Origin: Pseudomonas sp. DTU_2021_1001937_2_SI_NGA_ILE_001
GTDB taxonomy: Bacteria > Pseudomonadota > Gammaproteobacteria > Pseudomonadales > Pseudomonadaceae
Reading direction: 5' to 3'
DNA: 64,000 nucleotides
NCBI RefSeq assembly: GCF_032463525.1
Contig: NZ_CP135971.1
Span: forward strand, 1,302,001 to 1,366,000
Under the pieces are notes generated by a model. It was not told the DNA's origin. It did not search any database and saw only the letters and a program-made list of their open reading frames with translations. A program made the translations under genes and the position numbers. Below are positions 7,734 through 17,039 of the stretch, piece by piece. Numbering within the stretch: the first letter of the stretch is position 1; each line of letters starts with the position of its first letter.

Positions 7734-8750
7734 ATGACCCTGACTTTCAAGCCGGCAGAAACCTACCGGGACGACTTCAGCTTTCGCAACAGCCCCGCCG
7801 CCATCGCGCGTTTTCCCTTTCCTTTTCCGGAGGACACCTACCAGTACTCGGTAAACATCGAACCGGCGCTCTCGCGTGACCCAGGCTCGGTGTTCGAACA
7901 CAGCTTCGACGTGGACGAGCACTACCTCTCGGAGATGGCCGAGCGCGCGCGGGTGCTGGAGCGCGACCCGGGGCGCTGCCTGGTCATGCCGCACATGGCC
8001 GTGGCTGCCTGGGACCTGCTGGAAATGCTCATGGAACGCCTGGCGGCTGATTACCCGCAGCATTTCCAGCTGCAGCGTGATGGCACGGCCTGGCGCTGGC
8101 AGAACCTGGCCATGGGCATCGACCAGTCGTTCACCTTTGGCGATGCCGAAAGCCTGCCGTACGAGCCTCTGGAATACATCACCCGGCAGATGCAGGGCGA
8201 CTTCGCGCTGCTGGATCAACGCAATGGCGACCTGTTCATGGACGCCGGCATGGTCACCTGCCCGGCCGACTGGTCGCTGCGCTTCGATGCCGGCATGAGC
8301 TTCAAACAGTGGCATTCGCCCGTGCCGATGGCCCACCAGATGGGCATCTTCGAACGCGCCCTGAAGTTTCTGCTGAACATCCAAGTCGGCCACCCGGTAC
8401 GCCGCCTGAACTGGACGCTGACCATCAACCCGCGCCTGGACACCTCACCGGAAACCTTTCACGAATGGGGCAGCGACCGGGGTTCGGTGACCGCGGATAA
8501 CGTCGGCCGCCTGGTCCACCTGCGCGTGGAGCTACAACACATGGCCCGCCTGCCGCGCTCCAACGCCCTGCTGTTCAGCATCCGCACCTACCTGATCAGC
8601 ATGGACGAACTGGTCGGCAACCGTGCCTGGGCGCGTCGTATGCACCGGGTGATTCGCGATTTGCCAGATGCCATCGCCGACTACAAGGGCATGACCCGCT
8701 ACCGCCAGACCCTGGTGGACTGGCTGCGCCCGTTCGACCCCGAAGCCTGA
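7734..8750 (+). CDS. dmmC: Dimethylamine monooxygenase haem subunit (DUF3445)
   Basis: A 338-aa DUF3445 protein, the haem-dependent oxidative N-demethylase family. Recognisable family segments are the opening FKPAETYRDDFSFRNSP, RDPGRCLVMPHMAVAAWDLLE near residue 80, the central TCPADWSLRFDAG at about 170, the KFLLNIQVGHPVRRLNWT stretch near 210 and LFSIRTYLISMDELV toward the end. It is expected to be the catalytic subunit that binds dimethylamine and oxidises one methyl group. It follows dmmB by 14 bases and precedes dmmD by 24, all on one strand, consistent with an operon. Confidence 0.87.
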   Translation: MTLTFKPAETYRDDFSFRNSPAAIARFPFPFPEDTYQYSVNIEPALSRDPGSVFEHSFDVDEHYLSEMAERARVLERDPGRCLVMPHMAVAAWDLLEMLMERLAADYPQHFQLQRDGTAWRWQNLAMGIDQSFTFGDAESLPYEPLEYITRQMQGDFALLDQRNGDLFMDAGMVTCPADWSLRFDAGMSFKQWHSPVPMAHQMGIFERALKFLLNIQVGHPVRRLNWTLTINPRLDTSPETFHEWGSDRGSVTADNVGRLVHLRVELQHMARLPRSNALLFSIRTYLISMDELVGNRAWARRMHRVIRDLPDAIADYKGMTRYRQTLVDWLRPFDPEA

Positions 8751-8774
8751 CAACCACCCTACGAGGATTTTTCC

Positions 8775-9905
8775 ATGGCCAACTCTTGGCGCCTCAGCGC
8801 GCTCCGCGAACGCCACCTGGCACTTGGCTCGAACCTGGAAGACTGGAACGGCATGGGCACCGCCTGGACCTACGCCAGCGACCTGGCCGACCACCATGAA
8901 GCGATCCGCACCCGCGCCGGGCTGATGGACGTTTCGGGCCTTAAGAAGGTGCACTATGTCGGCCCGCACGCCGAAAGCCTGCTCGACTACGCCACCACCC
9001 GCGACATGGCCAAGCTGTACCCTGGCAAATCGGTATACGCCTGCCTGCTCGACGAAGACGGCACCTTCATCGACGACTGCATCGTCTACCGCACCGGGCC
9101 TAACGCGTTCATGGTGGTGCACGGCGCCGGCAGCGGCTACGAGATGCTCATCCGCTCGGCCCAGGGCCGCCAGGTCGCGGTACTGTTCGACGACGACCTG
9201 CATGACCTGTCGCTGCAAGGTCCGGTCGCCGTGGACTTCCTCGCCGAGCATGTGCCCGGGATCCGCGAGCTGGCGTACTTTCATCACCTGCAGACCCGGC
9301 TGTTCGGCCGCCCGGTGATGATTTCACGCACTGGCTACACCGGCGAACGCGGCTACGAAATCTTCTGCAAGGCCGCCGATGCGCCGCTGATCTGGGACAG
9401 CATCCTTGAGGGCGGCAAGCCTTATGGCATCATCCCCTGTGCCTTTACCGCCCTGGACTGGTTACGGGTAGAGAGCTACCTGCTGTTCTTCCCCTACGAC
9501 AACTCGCAGATGTACCCCTTCGCCGACCAGAAAGCCGGCGATACCTTGTGGGAGCTGGGCCTGGACTTCACCGTGTCGCCCGGCAAGCGCGATTTCCGCG
9601 GCGCGGGTGAGCACTACCGCCACCAGGGCCGGGAGCGCTTCAAGATCTTCGGCGTGCTGCTCGACGGCCAGGTCGCTGCAGAGGCCGGCGACACCCTCTG
9701 GCATGCCGGAAGCCAGGTCGGCGTCATCACCTGCGCCATGTATTCGCGCCTCAGCGGCCGCTCCATGGCCATCGCCCGGGTGGAGCCGGATATCGCCGAG
9801 CAAGGCGTAGCACTGCAGGTGCGCGGCAGTCTGCAGGTGAGCGCCATCGCCCACCGCCTGCCCTTCGATGACCCCGAGAAAGCCAAACGCACTGCCAAAG
9901 GCTGA
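8775..9905 (+). CDS. dmmD: GcvT-like aminomethyltransferase family protein (DmmD)
   Basis: A 376-aa protein of the GcvT/YgfZ folate-binding family. Typical elements are [19 protein letters not shown] near residue 55, the [11 protein letters not shown] region near 150, [15 protein letters not shown] near 190 and a C-terminal barrel with [12 protein letters not shown]. In Ruegeria an extra gene, dmmD, is needed for growth on methylated amines in addition to dmmABC. A folate-binding protein here would capture formaldehyde released from dimethylamine as methylene-tetrahydrofolate; that role is inference. AGGA is 10 bases before the ATG. It resembles the C-terminal domains of Tdm and MgdC in this window, so three folate-acceptor modules are encoded in the pathway. 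Confidence 0.8.
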   Translation: MANSWRLSALRERHLALGSNLEDWNGMGTAWTYASDLADHHEAIRTRAGLMDVSGLKKVHYVGPHAESLLDYATTRDMAKLYPGKSVYACLLDEDGTFIDDCIVYRTGPNAFMVVHGAGSGYEMLIRSAQGRQVAVLFDDDLHDLSLQGPVAVDFLAEHVPGIRELAYFHHLQTRLFGRPVMISRTGYTGERGYEIFCKAADAPLIWDSILEGGKPYGIIPCAFTALDWLRVESYLLFFPYDNSQMYPFADQKAGDTLWELGLDFTVSPGKRDFRGAGEHYRHQGRERFKIFGVLLDGQVAAEAGDTLWHAGSQVGVITCAMYSRLSGRSMAIARVEPDIAEQGVALQVRGSLQVSAIAHRLPFDDPEKAKRTAKG

Positions 9906-9978
9906 AGCCCTCGTCACCTTCGCTATGCCCGCCCTCCAAGTGGGCTTGATCGCACACCGGCATACAGGAGAATCCAGC

Positions 9979-11349
9979 ATGAAACCACGCGTCGCCATCA
10001 TCGGCGCCGGCCCCTGTGGGCTGGCTCAGTTGCGCGCCTTTCAGTCAGCCCAAGCCGCCGGCGCAGAGATTCCCGAACTGGTCTGTTTCGAGAAGCAGGC
10101 CGATTGGGGCGGTATGTGGAACTACACCTGGCGTACCGGAGTGGACGAACACGGCGAACCGGTGCACGGCAGCATGTACCGCTACCTGTGGTCGAACGGG
10201 CCGAAGGAATGCCTGGAGTTCGCCGACTACAGCTTCGATGAACACTTTGGCCGGCCCATGGGTTCCTATCCGCCCCGGGAGGTGCTGTGGGACTACATCA
10301 AGGGCCGCGTCGAGAAAGCCGGCGTGCGCGCCTACATTCGCTTCTCGACGGTCATTCGCGAGGTCAGCTACGACGACAGCCAGGCCCTGTTCAGGGTGAC
10401 CGCCCACGACCACCTGAACGACCGCACCTACAGCGAAACCTTCGACTACGTGGTGGTCGCCAGCGGCCATTTCTCGACCCCGCAGGTTCCGGAATTTCCC
10501 GGCTTCGCAGCCTTCGCCGGGCGCGTGCTGCACGCCCATGATTTCCGCGACGCGCTGGAGTTCAAGGGCAAGGACGTGCTCATCGTCGGTGCCAGCTATT
10601 CCGCCGAAGACATCGGCTCGCAGTGCTACAAGTACGGCGCCCGGTCGATCACCAGTTGCTACCGCAGCGCGCCAATGGGCTACCGGTGGCCAACCAACTG
10701 GGAGGAAAAACCCCAGCTCAGCCACGTCCAGGGCAGCACTGCGTTTTTCGTCGACGGCAGCAGCCGGCACATCGACGCAATCATCCTGTGTACCGGCTAC
10801 AAGCATCATTTCCCCTTCCTGCCCGAAACGCTGCGCCTGAAGACCGGCAACCGCCTGTGGCCGCTGAACCTGTACAAGGGCGTGTTCTGGGAGGCAAACC
10901 CGAAGCTGATCTACCTCGGCATGCAAGACCAGTGGTACAGCTTCAACATGTTCGATGCCCAGGCCTGGTACGCCCGCGACGTGATCCTGGGGCGCATCGC
11001 CCTGCCTGCCCGCGAGCACATGCGCGCCGAGAACCTGGCCTGGCGACAGGAAGAAGAGACGCTGCAAAGCGCCCAGCAGATGTTCGAATTCCAGGGCGAG
11101 TACATCCGCCAGCTGATCGAAGCCACCGACTACCCGAGCTTTGACATCGCCCAGGTCAACGCCACCTTCCTGCAATGGAAGAAGGACAAGTACGAAAACA
11201 TCATGGGTTATCGCGACAAGTGCTATCGCTCGTTGATCACCGGCACCCTGGCCACGCCCCACCACACGCCCTGGCTGGAGGCGCTGGATGACTCGCTGCA
11301 GGCCTACCTGGCCGACGCACCGGCCGACCGCCTGAAGTCTGCCAGCTGA
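9979..11349 (+). CDS. tmm: Flavin-containing trimethylamine monooxygenase
   Basis: A 456-aa FMO-family enzyme that oxidises trimethylamine to trimethylamine N-oxide with NADPH and O2. The FAD fingerprint is at residues 6-16 ([11 protein letters not shown]). The FMO identifying motif [11 protein letters not shown] (F-x-G-x3-H-x3-F) is near 178, the NADPH-binding loop [14 protein letters not shown] near 195, and the LCTGY motif typical of FMOs near 270. Length matches bacterial Tmm. The ATG at 9979 follows CAGGAG; the longer upstream reading has no FMO character. The tdm gene starts 8 bases after its stop, and Tmm followed by Tdm is the known order for TMA to TMAO to dimethylamine, which makes trimethylamine the likely substrate rather than indole or sulphides. 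Confidence 0.9.
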   Translation: MKPRVAIIGAGPCGLAQLRAFQSAQAAGAEIPELVCFEKQADWGGMWNYTWRTGVDEHGEPVHGSMYRYLWSNGPKECLEFADYSFDEHFGRPMGSYPPREVLWDYIKGRVEKAGVRAYIRFSTVIREVSYDDSQALFRVTAHDHLNDRTYSETFDYVVVASGHFSTPQVPEFPGFAAFAGRVLHAHDFRDALEFKGKDVLIVGASYSAEDIGSQCYKYGARSITSCYRSAPMGYRWPTNWEEKPQLSHVQGSTAFFVDGSSRHIDAIILCTGYKHHFPFLPETLRLKTGNRLWPLNLYKGVFWEANPKLIYLGMQDQWYSFNMFDAQAWYARDVILGRIALPAREHMRAENLAWRQEEETLQSAQQMFEFQGEYIRQLIEATDYPSFDIAQVNATFLQWKKDKYENIMGYRDKCYRSLITGTLATPHHTPWLEALDDSLQAYLADAPADRLKSAS

Positions 11350-11357
11350 GGGTCGCC

Positions 11358-13703
11358 ATGAACCTTCCCGTGATCAGTCGGCCACTGGAGCCGGCACTGT
11401 CCGTCATGACCCGTGACAGCGAGCAGCACCGTGTCGCCCCCGGCGGGCTAACCGTGGTGGCCCTGGAAGCCGGCGACCGCCTGGCGGTCATCGACCTGGA
11501 GGGTGACCAGCCCGCGCAGTTGCTGGCCTTCACCGAGGATGGCGGCGAAGCGCTGGGCGCCCTCGGCCTGAGCGGGCAACGCGGCGCCGATGGCATTGCC
11601 CGCCTGTTGCACGCCCCCAGCCATACGGCGCGACATGTGGCCGCCGGCCTGCGTCGACAGCACATCGACTGCCGCCATCTGCCCGATGCCGCCAGCCTGT
11701 GGCCCGCCGAAACCCCGGCAGGCTTCAGCCGGCAGTTCGTCGCCAGCACGGCGTTGACGCTGATCGTCGCCGCGCCGGACCGGCACACGGCGGTGGACAG
11801 CCAGCAACGCGCCAGCGAGTTGCTGCTGCGGATCCAGCGCGCCAACCCACGGCGCATCTGGACACCGCCCCTGCCTGTGCCCCTGGGCGAGCTGGTCGAC
11901 GAGTTCACCATCAAACCGGGAAGCGCCCGCGACTACCCGGTTGCGGCGGGTCAGTTCATTCAGGTGATCGATGTCGCCGGGCGGCAATGTTCGGACTTCG
12001 TCGCCTTCGACCGACGCGCCCTGGATAGCGGCCGCGAAGTGGACCTCGACCCCACCGTCACCCGCACGCTGAACGGCAGCGCCTATCCGGGGCCGGGGCT
12101 GTTCAGTCGCTTCTATGACCGCACTATGCAACCCATGCTGGAGGTGGTGCGCGACACCGTGGGCCGCCACGACACCTTTGCCCTGGCCTGCACCGCACGC
12201 TATTACGAAGCCCAGGGTTATTTCGGCCACGCCAATTGCAGCAGCAATATCAGTCGTGTCCTGCATGCGCACGGTGTCGAGGCAAGGGCCGGCTGGCCGG
12301 CGATCAATTTTTTCTACAACACCGGCCTCGACGCGCAGCAGCAACTGACCCTGGATGAGCCCTGGTCGCGGCCCGGCGATTATGTGCTGCTCAAGGCCCT
12401 TACCGACCTGGTGTGTGCCAGCACCTCCTGCCCGGATGACATTGACCCGGCCAACGGCTGGCAGCCCAGCGACATTCATATCCGCGTGTATTCCGAGAAG
12501 GAGCATTTCAGTCTAGCCATGGCCACTCGAAAAACCCCTGACGCCGAGCCGCTGCTGACCCGCGAAAGCGCCTTTCACCCCGCGACCGCAACGCTCACCC
12601 GTCAGTTCGTCGATTACCGGGGGTTCTGGACGGCCTCGCACTTCGACGGCTACGGCGCCCTGGAGGAATACCACGGCTGCCGCGAACGCGTGGCGGTGAT
12701 GGACCTGTGCGCCTTGCGCAAATTCGACGTGCTCGGTCCGGATGCCGAAGCGCTGCTCGACTACTGCCTGACCCGCGATGTACGCAAGCTCGCGATTGGC
12801 CAGGTGGTCTATTCGGCGATGTGCTACCCGCACGGCGGCATGCTCGACGACGGCACCCTGCTGCGCCTTGGCAATGACGCGTTCCGCTGGATAGGCGGTG
12901 AGGACTACGCCGGTATCTGGCTGCGCGAGCAGGCTGAGACGCTGGGCATGAAGGTCTGGGTGAAGAGCGCCTCGGAGCAGATCAGCAACCTCGCCGTGCA
13001 AGGTCCACTGAGCCGTGAGTTGCTGGCCCGGATGATCTGGACGCCCGGCACCCAGCCACGGCTGGAGGCACTGGGCTGGTTCCGTTTTCTGGTCGGCCGC
13101 CTGGATGACTACAACGGGCCGCCGGTCATGGTTTCGCGCACCGGCTACACCGGCGAACTGGGTTACGAGCTGTGGTGCCACCCCGACGACGCCGTGCAGG
13201 TGTGGCAGCGCCTGTGGCAGTTGGGCGAACCACTGGGCCTGGTGCCCATGGGCCTCGAAGCGCTGGACATACTGCGGATCGAGGCCGGCCTGGTGTTCGC
13301 CGGCCATGAATTCGACGACCACACCGACCCCTTCGAAGCCGGTATCGGCTTTTGTGTGCCACTAAAGAGCAAAACCGCCGACTTCATTGGCCGTGACGCC
13401 CTGACAAGGCGCACCGCCGCTCCCCGCCATCGGCTGGTGGGGCTGCAGCTCGAAGGCAATGAAACCGCGGCCCATGGCGACGACGTGCACAGCGGCCGGG
13501 CGCGGATCGGTGTGATCACCAGCGCAACCCGCTCGCCAGTACTGGGCAGCAATATCGCGCTGTGTCGGCTGGACGTGGGTTATTGCGAGCCGGGCACGCA
13601 GGTCGAGATCGGCAAGCTCGACGGTCAGCAAAAGCGCATCCGCGCCCGGGTCGCCAGCAGCACGGTGGCCTACGACCCGGAAAAAACCCGGGTGCGCGGC
13701 TAG
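11358..13703 (+). CDS. tdm: Trimethylamine-N-oxide demethylase (Tdm)
   Basis: A 781-aa two-domain protein. The N-terminal ~400 residues are a DUF1989-type zinc module with cysteine clusters in GRQCSDFVAF, HANCSSNISR and CASTSCPDDIDP, as expected for the metal site of Tdm. The C-terminal ~370 residues are a GcvT-type tetrahydrofolate-binding domain ([48 protein letters not shown]). Tdm converts TMAO to dimethylamine and formaldehyde, and the folate domain captures the C1 unit. RBS GAGGGTCGCC is directly before the ATG. It is the last gene of the dmm-tmm-tdm run; a REP-pair repeat follows. Confidence 0.9.
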   Translation: MNLPVISRPLEPALSVMTRDSEQHRVAPGGLTVVALEAGDRLAVIDLEGDQPAQLLAFTEDGGEALGALGLSGQRGADGIARLLHAPSHTARHVAAGLRRQHIDCRHLPDAASLWPAETPAGFSRQFVASTALTLIVAAPDRHTAVDSQQRASELLLRIQRANPRRIWTPPLPVPLGELVDEFTIKPGSARDYPVAAGQFIQVIDVAGRQCSDFVAFDRRALDSGREVDLDPTVTRTLNGSAYPGPGLFSRFYDRTMQPMLEVVRDTVGRHDTFALACTARYYEAQGYFGHANCSSNISRVLHAHGVEARAGWPAINFFYNTGLDAQQQLTLDEPWSRPGDYVLLKALTDLVCASTSCPDDIDPANGWQPSDIHIRVYSEKEHFSLAMATRKTPDAEPLLTRESAFHPATATLTRQFVDYRGFWTASHFDGYGALEEYHGCRERVAVMDLCALRKFDVLGPDAEALLDYCLTRDVRKLAIGQVVYSAMCYPHGGMLDDGTLLRLGNDAFRWIGGEDYAGIWLREQAETLGMKVWVKSASEQISNLAVQGPLSRELLARMIWTPGTQPRLEALGWFRFLVGRLDDYNGPPVMVSRTGYTGELGYELWCHPDDAVQVWQRLWQLGEPLGLVPMGLEALDILRIEAGLVFAGHEFDDHTDPFEAGIGFCVPLKSKTADFIGRDALTRRTAAPRHRLVGLQLEGNETAAHGDDVHSGRARIGVITSATRSPVLGSNIALCRLDVGYCEPGTQVEIGKLDGQQKRIRARVASSTVAYDPEKTRVRG

Positions 13704-13726
13704 GCGAAATACTGGTCAGTTAGGCC

Positions 13727-13815
13727 GGGTAAGCGGCTTCAGCCGCGAAGCGACCGCCTGTTCACGACAGATGTAGTGAATTTCCTGGCGCTTTCGCGGC
13801 TAAAGCCGCTCCCAC
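13727..13815. repeat. REP pair (BIME-like) after tdm
   Basis: AAGCGGCTTCAGCCGCGAA and TTCGCGGCTAAAGCCGCTCC face each other around the conserved spacer CACGACAGATGTAGTGAATT. It is the same unit as at 103, 35619 and 54324. It lies 23 bases after the tdm stop and could also help end transcription. Confidence 0.8.
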
Positions 13816-13917
13816 CAAGCCACAAGCCGGTGGTTGGGCTTAACAACCGGGACTGCGGCGGCAGGTTGGAAAGAGAATTGCTAGATACGGGGTGATCACA
13901 ATCAAGGAGGATGGCCC

Positions 13918-14922
13918 ATGTGGTTCAACAATGCGTCCCGCAGCCTGGCCGACGAACTCAGTCAATGGCTCGAACGTCTCTTTGCAAGCCAGCCGGATAC
14001 GGCCAGTGCCCAGCCTCACCTGCAGCGCAATCCCCGCTTGAACGACAGCCTGCACAGGCTGCAACGCCAGTGGGATGAACTGCAGCGCATCCGTCGGCAG
14101 GCTGAAGAGCAACCACCCTCACCCTGCACCGCAGAAGAATACGCGGCGCTCAACCAACAGCTGGCCGCAGCCACGGCGCAGATCAGCGAACTGCTCGGCG
14201 AACGCGACGTCTGCGAGCAACGCCTGCACGCCCTGCAGGCCGAACGCGAACAGTGGAACGAAGAACGGCAGGTGTGGGACCTGACCAAACGCACGCTGAC
14301 CGAGGGCTGCTGGGCCATGAACGTGGTGGACGGCGATCCTGACCACGAGCAGAACGTGATTCGCTGGTCCGAGCAGTTCCGTGAATTGATCGGCTACAGC
14401 GCCGAAGAATTCCCCGACGGTTGGGACAGCTACTTCAAGGCGGTGAATGCCGACGACCTGCAACAGGTCATGCAAGCCTTCAACGCCGCGATGGTCGCCA
14501 GCGCGGGCGATGGTTGCTACGCCGTCGAATACCGCATGCGCCACAAGACGCGCGGTGAACTGTGGTTCCGCGAACGCGGGCGCTGCCTGCGCGATGCCCA
14601 AGGCCAGCTGCGCTACGTCACCGGCGCGGTGCGTGAAATCAGCGACGAAAAAATCGCCGCCACTTCGCAGCTGCGCGAGCAGGCCAGCATCCAGGCCACT
14701 TACCAGCAGATCGCCCAGGTCGCCGGCGGCATCCGCAGCGTGGCCGAACAGACCAACCTGCTGGCACTCAACGCCGCCATCGAGGCGGCCCGCGCAGGCG
14801 AGCAGGGTCGCGGCTTCGCCGTGGTGGCCGACGAGGTACGCAACCTGGCGCGACGCACCCAGGAGTCGGTGCAGCAGATCCAGGGCATGTTGCAGAAGGA
14901 AGGCTCGGGCGGACCTGTTTGA
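13918..14922 (+). CDS. Soluble PAS-type chemoreceptor with minimal signalling tip
   Basis: A 334-aa protein without membrane segments. A coiled-coil N-terminal region (residues ~40-115) precedes one PAS domain ([20 protein letters not shown] to [15 protein letters not shown], about 140-250). A short methyl-accepting signalling hairpin follows, containing the conserved tip [20 protein letters not shown] and [18 protein letters not shown]. The adaptation region with methylation helices is much shorter than in normal receptors and the protein stops soon after the tip. It may report redox state or an internal ligand to CheA, as Aer-type and BdlA-type proteins do. AAGGAGGATGG precedes the ATG. It lies between tdm and a divergent Amt gene, so a link to methylated amine sensing is possible but unproven. 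Confidence 0.8.
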   Translation: MWFNNASRSLADELSQWLERLFASQPDTASAQPHLQRNPRLNDSLHRLQRQWDELQRIRRQAEEQPPSPCTAEEYAALNQQLAAATAQISELLGERDVCEQRLHALQAEREQWNEERQVWDLTKRTLTEGCWAMNVVDGDPDHEQNVIRWSEQFRELIGYSAEEFPDGWDSYFKAVNADDLQQVMQAFNAAMVASAGDGCYAVEYRMRHKTRGELWFRERGRCLRDAQGQLRYVTGAVREISDEKIAATSQLREQASIQATYQQIAQVAGGIRSVAEQTNLLALNAAIEAARAGEQGRGFAVVADEVRNLARRTQESVQQIQGMLQKEGSGGPV

Positions 14923-15103
14923 GGCACCTGCCCACACGACGCACCGGCTCGGCGCACCCCACGCTTCACCGAGCCGCCAGGCCAGCCCGGTCGGGCTGCC
15001 GCGTGGCACACCCCAATAAGAAACTCAGTCAGCAACCGTCGACCTCTTGCCCCTACCTGCCGGTGTATCTCTATTCCAATCAATCGTTTCGAGGGATCCC
15101 GTG

Positions 15104-16459
15104 ATGGAACAACAGAAGACACCGCCTACGCTCGAAGAGCTCAAGGCCATGATCGAGATGACCAATACCCTGAACATGGAAATGTTCTACTGGTGGTGCA
15201 TCGCCTTGATGATCTGCATCCACGCAGGCTTTCTTTCCTACGAGATCGGCGCCTCGCGCCTGAAGAATGCCCTGGCGGCCGGGGTGAAGAACATCCTCGC
15301 GTTCGGCTTCATCGTACCCAGTGTGTTCCTGCTGGGCTGGGCGGTTTATAACGCCTTTCCCGATGGCCTGGTGCCGCGCATGGACGCGCTGATGGCGGGC
15401 ATGCCCTGGAGCCAGTCCATGGGACCCAACGTGAAAGACAACGCCACCGGTATCTTCTGGGGTGCCTTTGCGCTGTTCGCCGCCACCACCGGCTCGATCC
15501 TTTCTGGCGCGATCATCGAGCGCGCACGCATGAGCGCGTTCATCATCATGACCATCGTGCTGGGTGGGTTCCTGTGGTTGCTGGCGGCGGCCTGGGGCTG
15601 GCATCCGCAAGGCTGGCTGACCGTCCAGTGGGGCTACCATGATGTCGGCGCCGCCGGCGTCGTGCACATGATCGCCGGCTTCTTCGCCCTGGGTGTGCTG
15701 ATCAACCTCGGGGCGCGCATCGGCCGCTTCAACCCGGACGGCAGCGCCAACGCCATCGTCGGCCACAGCATGCCGATGAGCGTGGTCGGCCTGATGCTGA
15801 TCATCGTCGGCTTCTTCGGTTTTCTCGGCGGCTGCATCATCTACCAGTCCGGCGCCCAGTGGATCAACATCTACGGGCAGCCGACCAACCTTTCGGCGTT
15901 TTCCTTCAACACCCTGATGGGCTTCGCCGGCGGCCTGATCGGCGCTTATCTCACCACCCGCGAACCCTACTGGATGATGTCCGGTGGGCTGGTGGGCATT
16001 ATCTCTGTCGCACCTGGCCTGGACCTCTACCATCCCGGCCTGGCGTACCTGATCGGCATGGGCGTCGCCGCCCTGGCGCCGCTGGTCAACAACCTGCTGC
16101 TCAAGCTGCGGCTGGACGACGCCGTCGGCGCCTTTGCGGTGCATGGCTTCGGTGGTTTCGCCGGGCTGGTCATCAGCGGCCTGTTCCTGACCGGCTACCC
16201 GAACGTCAACGGCATGCCGGAAATCAGCTTCTTCGGCCAGCTCGGTGGCGCCCTGGTGATGGCAGCGCTGGGCTTCTTCCCCGGCTACGGCATCTCCTAC
16301 GCCCTCGCCAAGGCCGGCATCCTGCGGGTGCCGGCGCATGCCGAGGAACGTGGCCTGGACCTTACCGAGGTGCCAGCGCAGGCCTACCCGGAGTGGGGTG
16401 GCCTGTACGGGCAAGGCAGCACTGCCGAGCGCACCTTGAACACCGCACCCAGTCAATGA
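15104..16459 (+). CDS. Divergent Amt/MEP-family transporter (candidate methylammonium carrier)
   Basis: A 451-aa protein with about eleven membrane segments and the ammonium transporter core. The twin pore histidines are visible in GVVHMIAGF and AFAVHGFGGFAG. It lacks a cleavable signal peptide and starts with a hydrophilic stretch (EELKAMIEMTNTL) before the first helix, unlike the second Amt at 17040, which has one. Many positions differ from classic AmtB, and its C-terminal tail is about 45 residues. No PII gene is beside it; instead a 59-aa membrane peptide gene follows. Given the surrounding methylamine genes, transport of methylammonium or ammonium is likely, but specificity is not readable. 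GAGGG is 8 bases before the ATG; an in-frame GTG at 15101 is an alternative start. Confidence 0.8.
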   Translation: MEQQKTPPTLEELKAMIEMTNTLNMEMFYWWCIALMICIHAGFLSYEIGASRLKNALAAGVKNILAFGFIVPSVFLLGWAVYNAFPDGLVPRMDALMAGMPWSQSMGPNVKDNATGIFWGAFALFAATTGSILSGAIIERARMSAFIIMTIVLGGFLWLLAAAWGWHPQGWLTVQWGYHDVGAAGVVHMIAGFFALGVLINLGARIGRFNPDGSANAIVGHSMPMSVVGLMLIIVGFFGFLGGCIIYQSGAQWINIYGQPTNLSAFSFNTLMGFAGGLIGAYLTTREPYWMMSGGLVGIISVAPGLDLYHPGLAYLIGMGVAALAPLVNNLLLKLRLDDAVGAFAVHGFGGFAGLVISGLFLTGYPNVNGMPEISFFGQLGGALVMAALGFFPGYGISYALAKAGILRVPAHAEERGLDLTEVPAQAYPEWGGLYGQGSTAERTLNTAPSQ

Positions 16460-16507
16460 TCCCGTGCCGGCCGCCATACGGCCGGTACTCTGCACAGGAG
16501 TCTCATC

Positions 16508-16687
16508 ATGAGCATCACCACCTACGACGGCGCCAGCGCCGTGTTCACCTTCGCCGACAAGCCCGCCATCCTGGTGTTCATCAGCTTCATGGTCGCGGCG
16601 GTCAGCCTCTATGCCTTGATTGCCACCATGATTCACGAGCAGCACAGTTATGCGCTGCCTGACGAACAACTCGACAAGCTGAAATGA
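16508..16687 (+). CDS. 59-aa single-pass membrane peptide beside Amt
   Basis: An unlisted short gene read directly from the sequence: ATG at 16508 to TGA at 16687. The protein starts MSITTYDGASAVFTFADKP, has one hydrophobic helix at about residues 20-42 (ILVFISFMVAAVSLYALIAT) and a charged tail HEQHSY...DEQLDKLK. CAGGAGTCTCATC is a good ribosome site, the gene starts 48 bases after the Amt stop, and a 12-bp hairpin follows six bases after its stop. This is what an operon's last gene would look like. A small accessory or regulatory subunit of the Amt carrier is the simplest idea. No family is recognised. Confidence 0.7.
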   Translation: MSITTYDGASAVFTFADKPAILVFISFMVAAVSLYALIATMIHEQHSYALPDEQLDKLK

Positions 16688-16692
16688 TCCTC

Positions 16693-16722
16693 GTCAGCCG
16701 GTGGCCAACGCCACCGGCTGAC
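16693..16722 (+). terminator. Strong hairpin after Amt / small peptide unit
   Basis: A perfect 12-bp stem GTCAGCCGGTGG / CCACCGGCTGAC with a 6-base loop directly after the stop of the 59-aa gene. There is no T tract, so it could also act as an mRNA 3' end stabiliser. Confidence 0.6.
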
Positions 16723-16913
16723 CTGCGCATACGCCCCGCAAGTGCCCCCACGCGTGACCGTACGCAGCTTCGAGCACCAGCACGATGCAAAGGTCTGCTC
16801 CCCCGTGCCGTGCCCCTCTCCCGTCCCCCTGTAACAAATTGTTTACCGCTCAGTGAGTTAGCCGAAGCCCTGCCCGGCAGGGCATTTCTGGCAGACCTAT
16901 TGCTTTACTGAAA
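16723..16913. other. Intergenic stretch before amt-glnK
   Basis: No gene is visible. The stretch ends in an AT-rich segment with the regulon motif at 16914-16938, and the amt start is at 17040. I found no convincing sigma-54 GG-N10-GC element, although nitrogen-controlled amt-glnK units often have one. Confidence 0.4.
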
Positions 16914-16938
16914 AGGAAATTAATTACCCCTCAGGAAT
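16914..16938. promoter_or_regulatory. Methylated-amine regulon motif, amt-glnK site
   Basis: AGGAAATTAATTACCCCT followed by CAGGAAT. It shares CCC-x-TCAGGAAT with the gmaS site and AGGAAA with the dmm and gmaS sites. Spacing between the two AGGAA starts is 18 to 19 bases, as in the other copies. It is about 100 bases upstream of the amt start. Confidence 0.55.
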
Positions 16939-17039
16939 AAATATCAGTGCACTGGCCTGATCTTTAGAGGGGAATTCCGTCCGGCCCGCATGCCGACAGC
17001 GGCCGGATCTTTTCTCGGTCGGCTTGGAGGCAACAGCTA

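Noticed and set aside
15080..16669. 529-aa minus-strand frame opposite the first Amt gene
   Set aside because: Shadow frame; no domain and no ribosome site, while the plus strand encodes a clear Amt.
16940..16975. Possible sigma-54 promoter before amt-glnK
   Set aside because: TGGCCTGATCTTTAG lacks the GG-N10-GC spacing.
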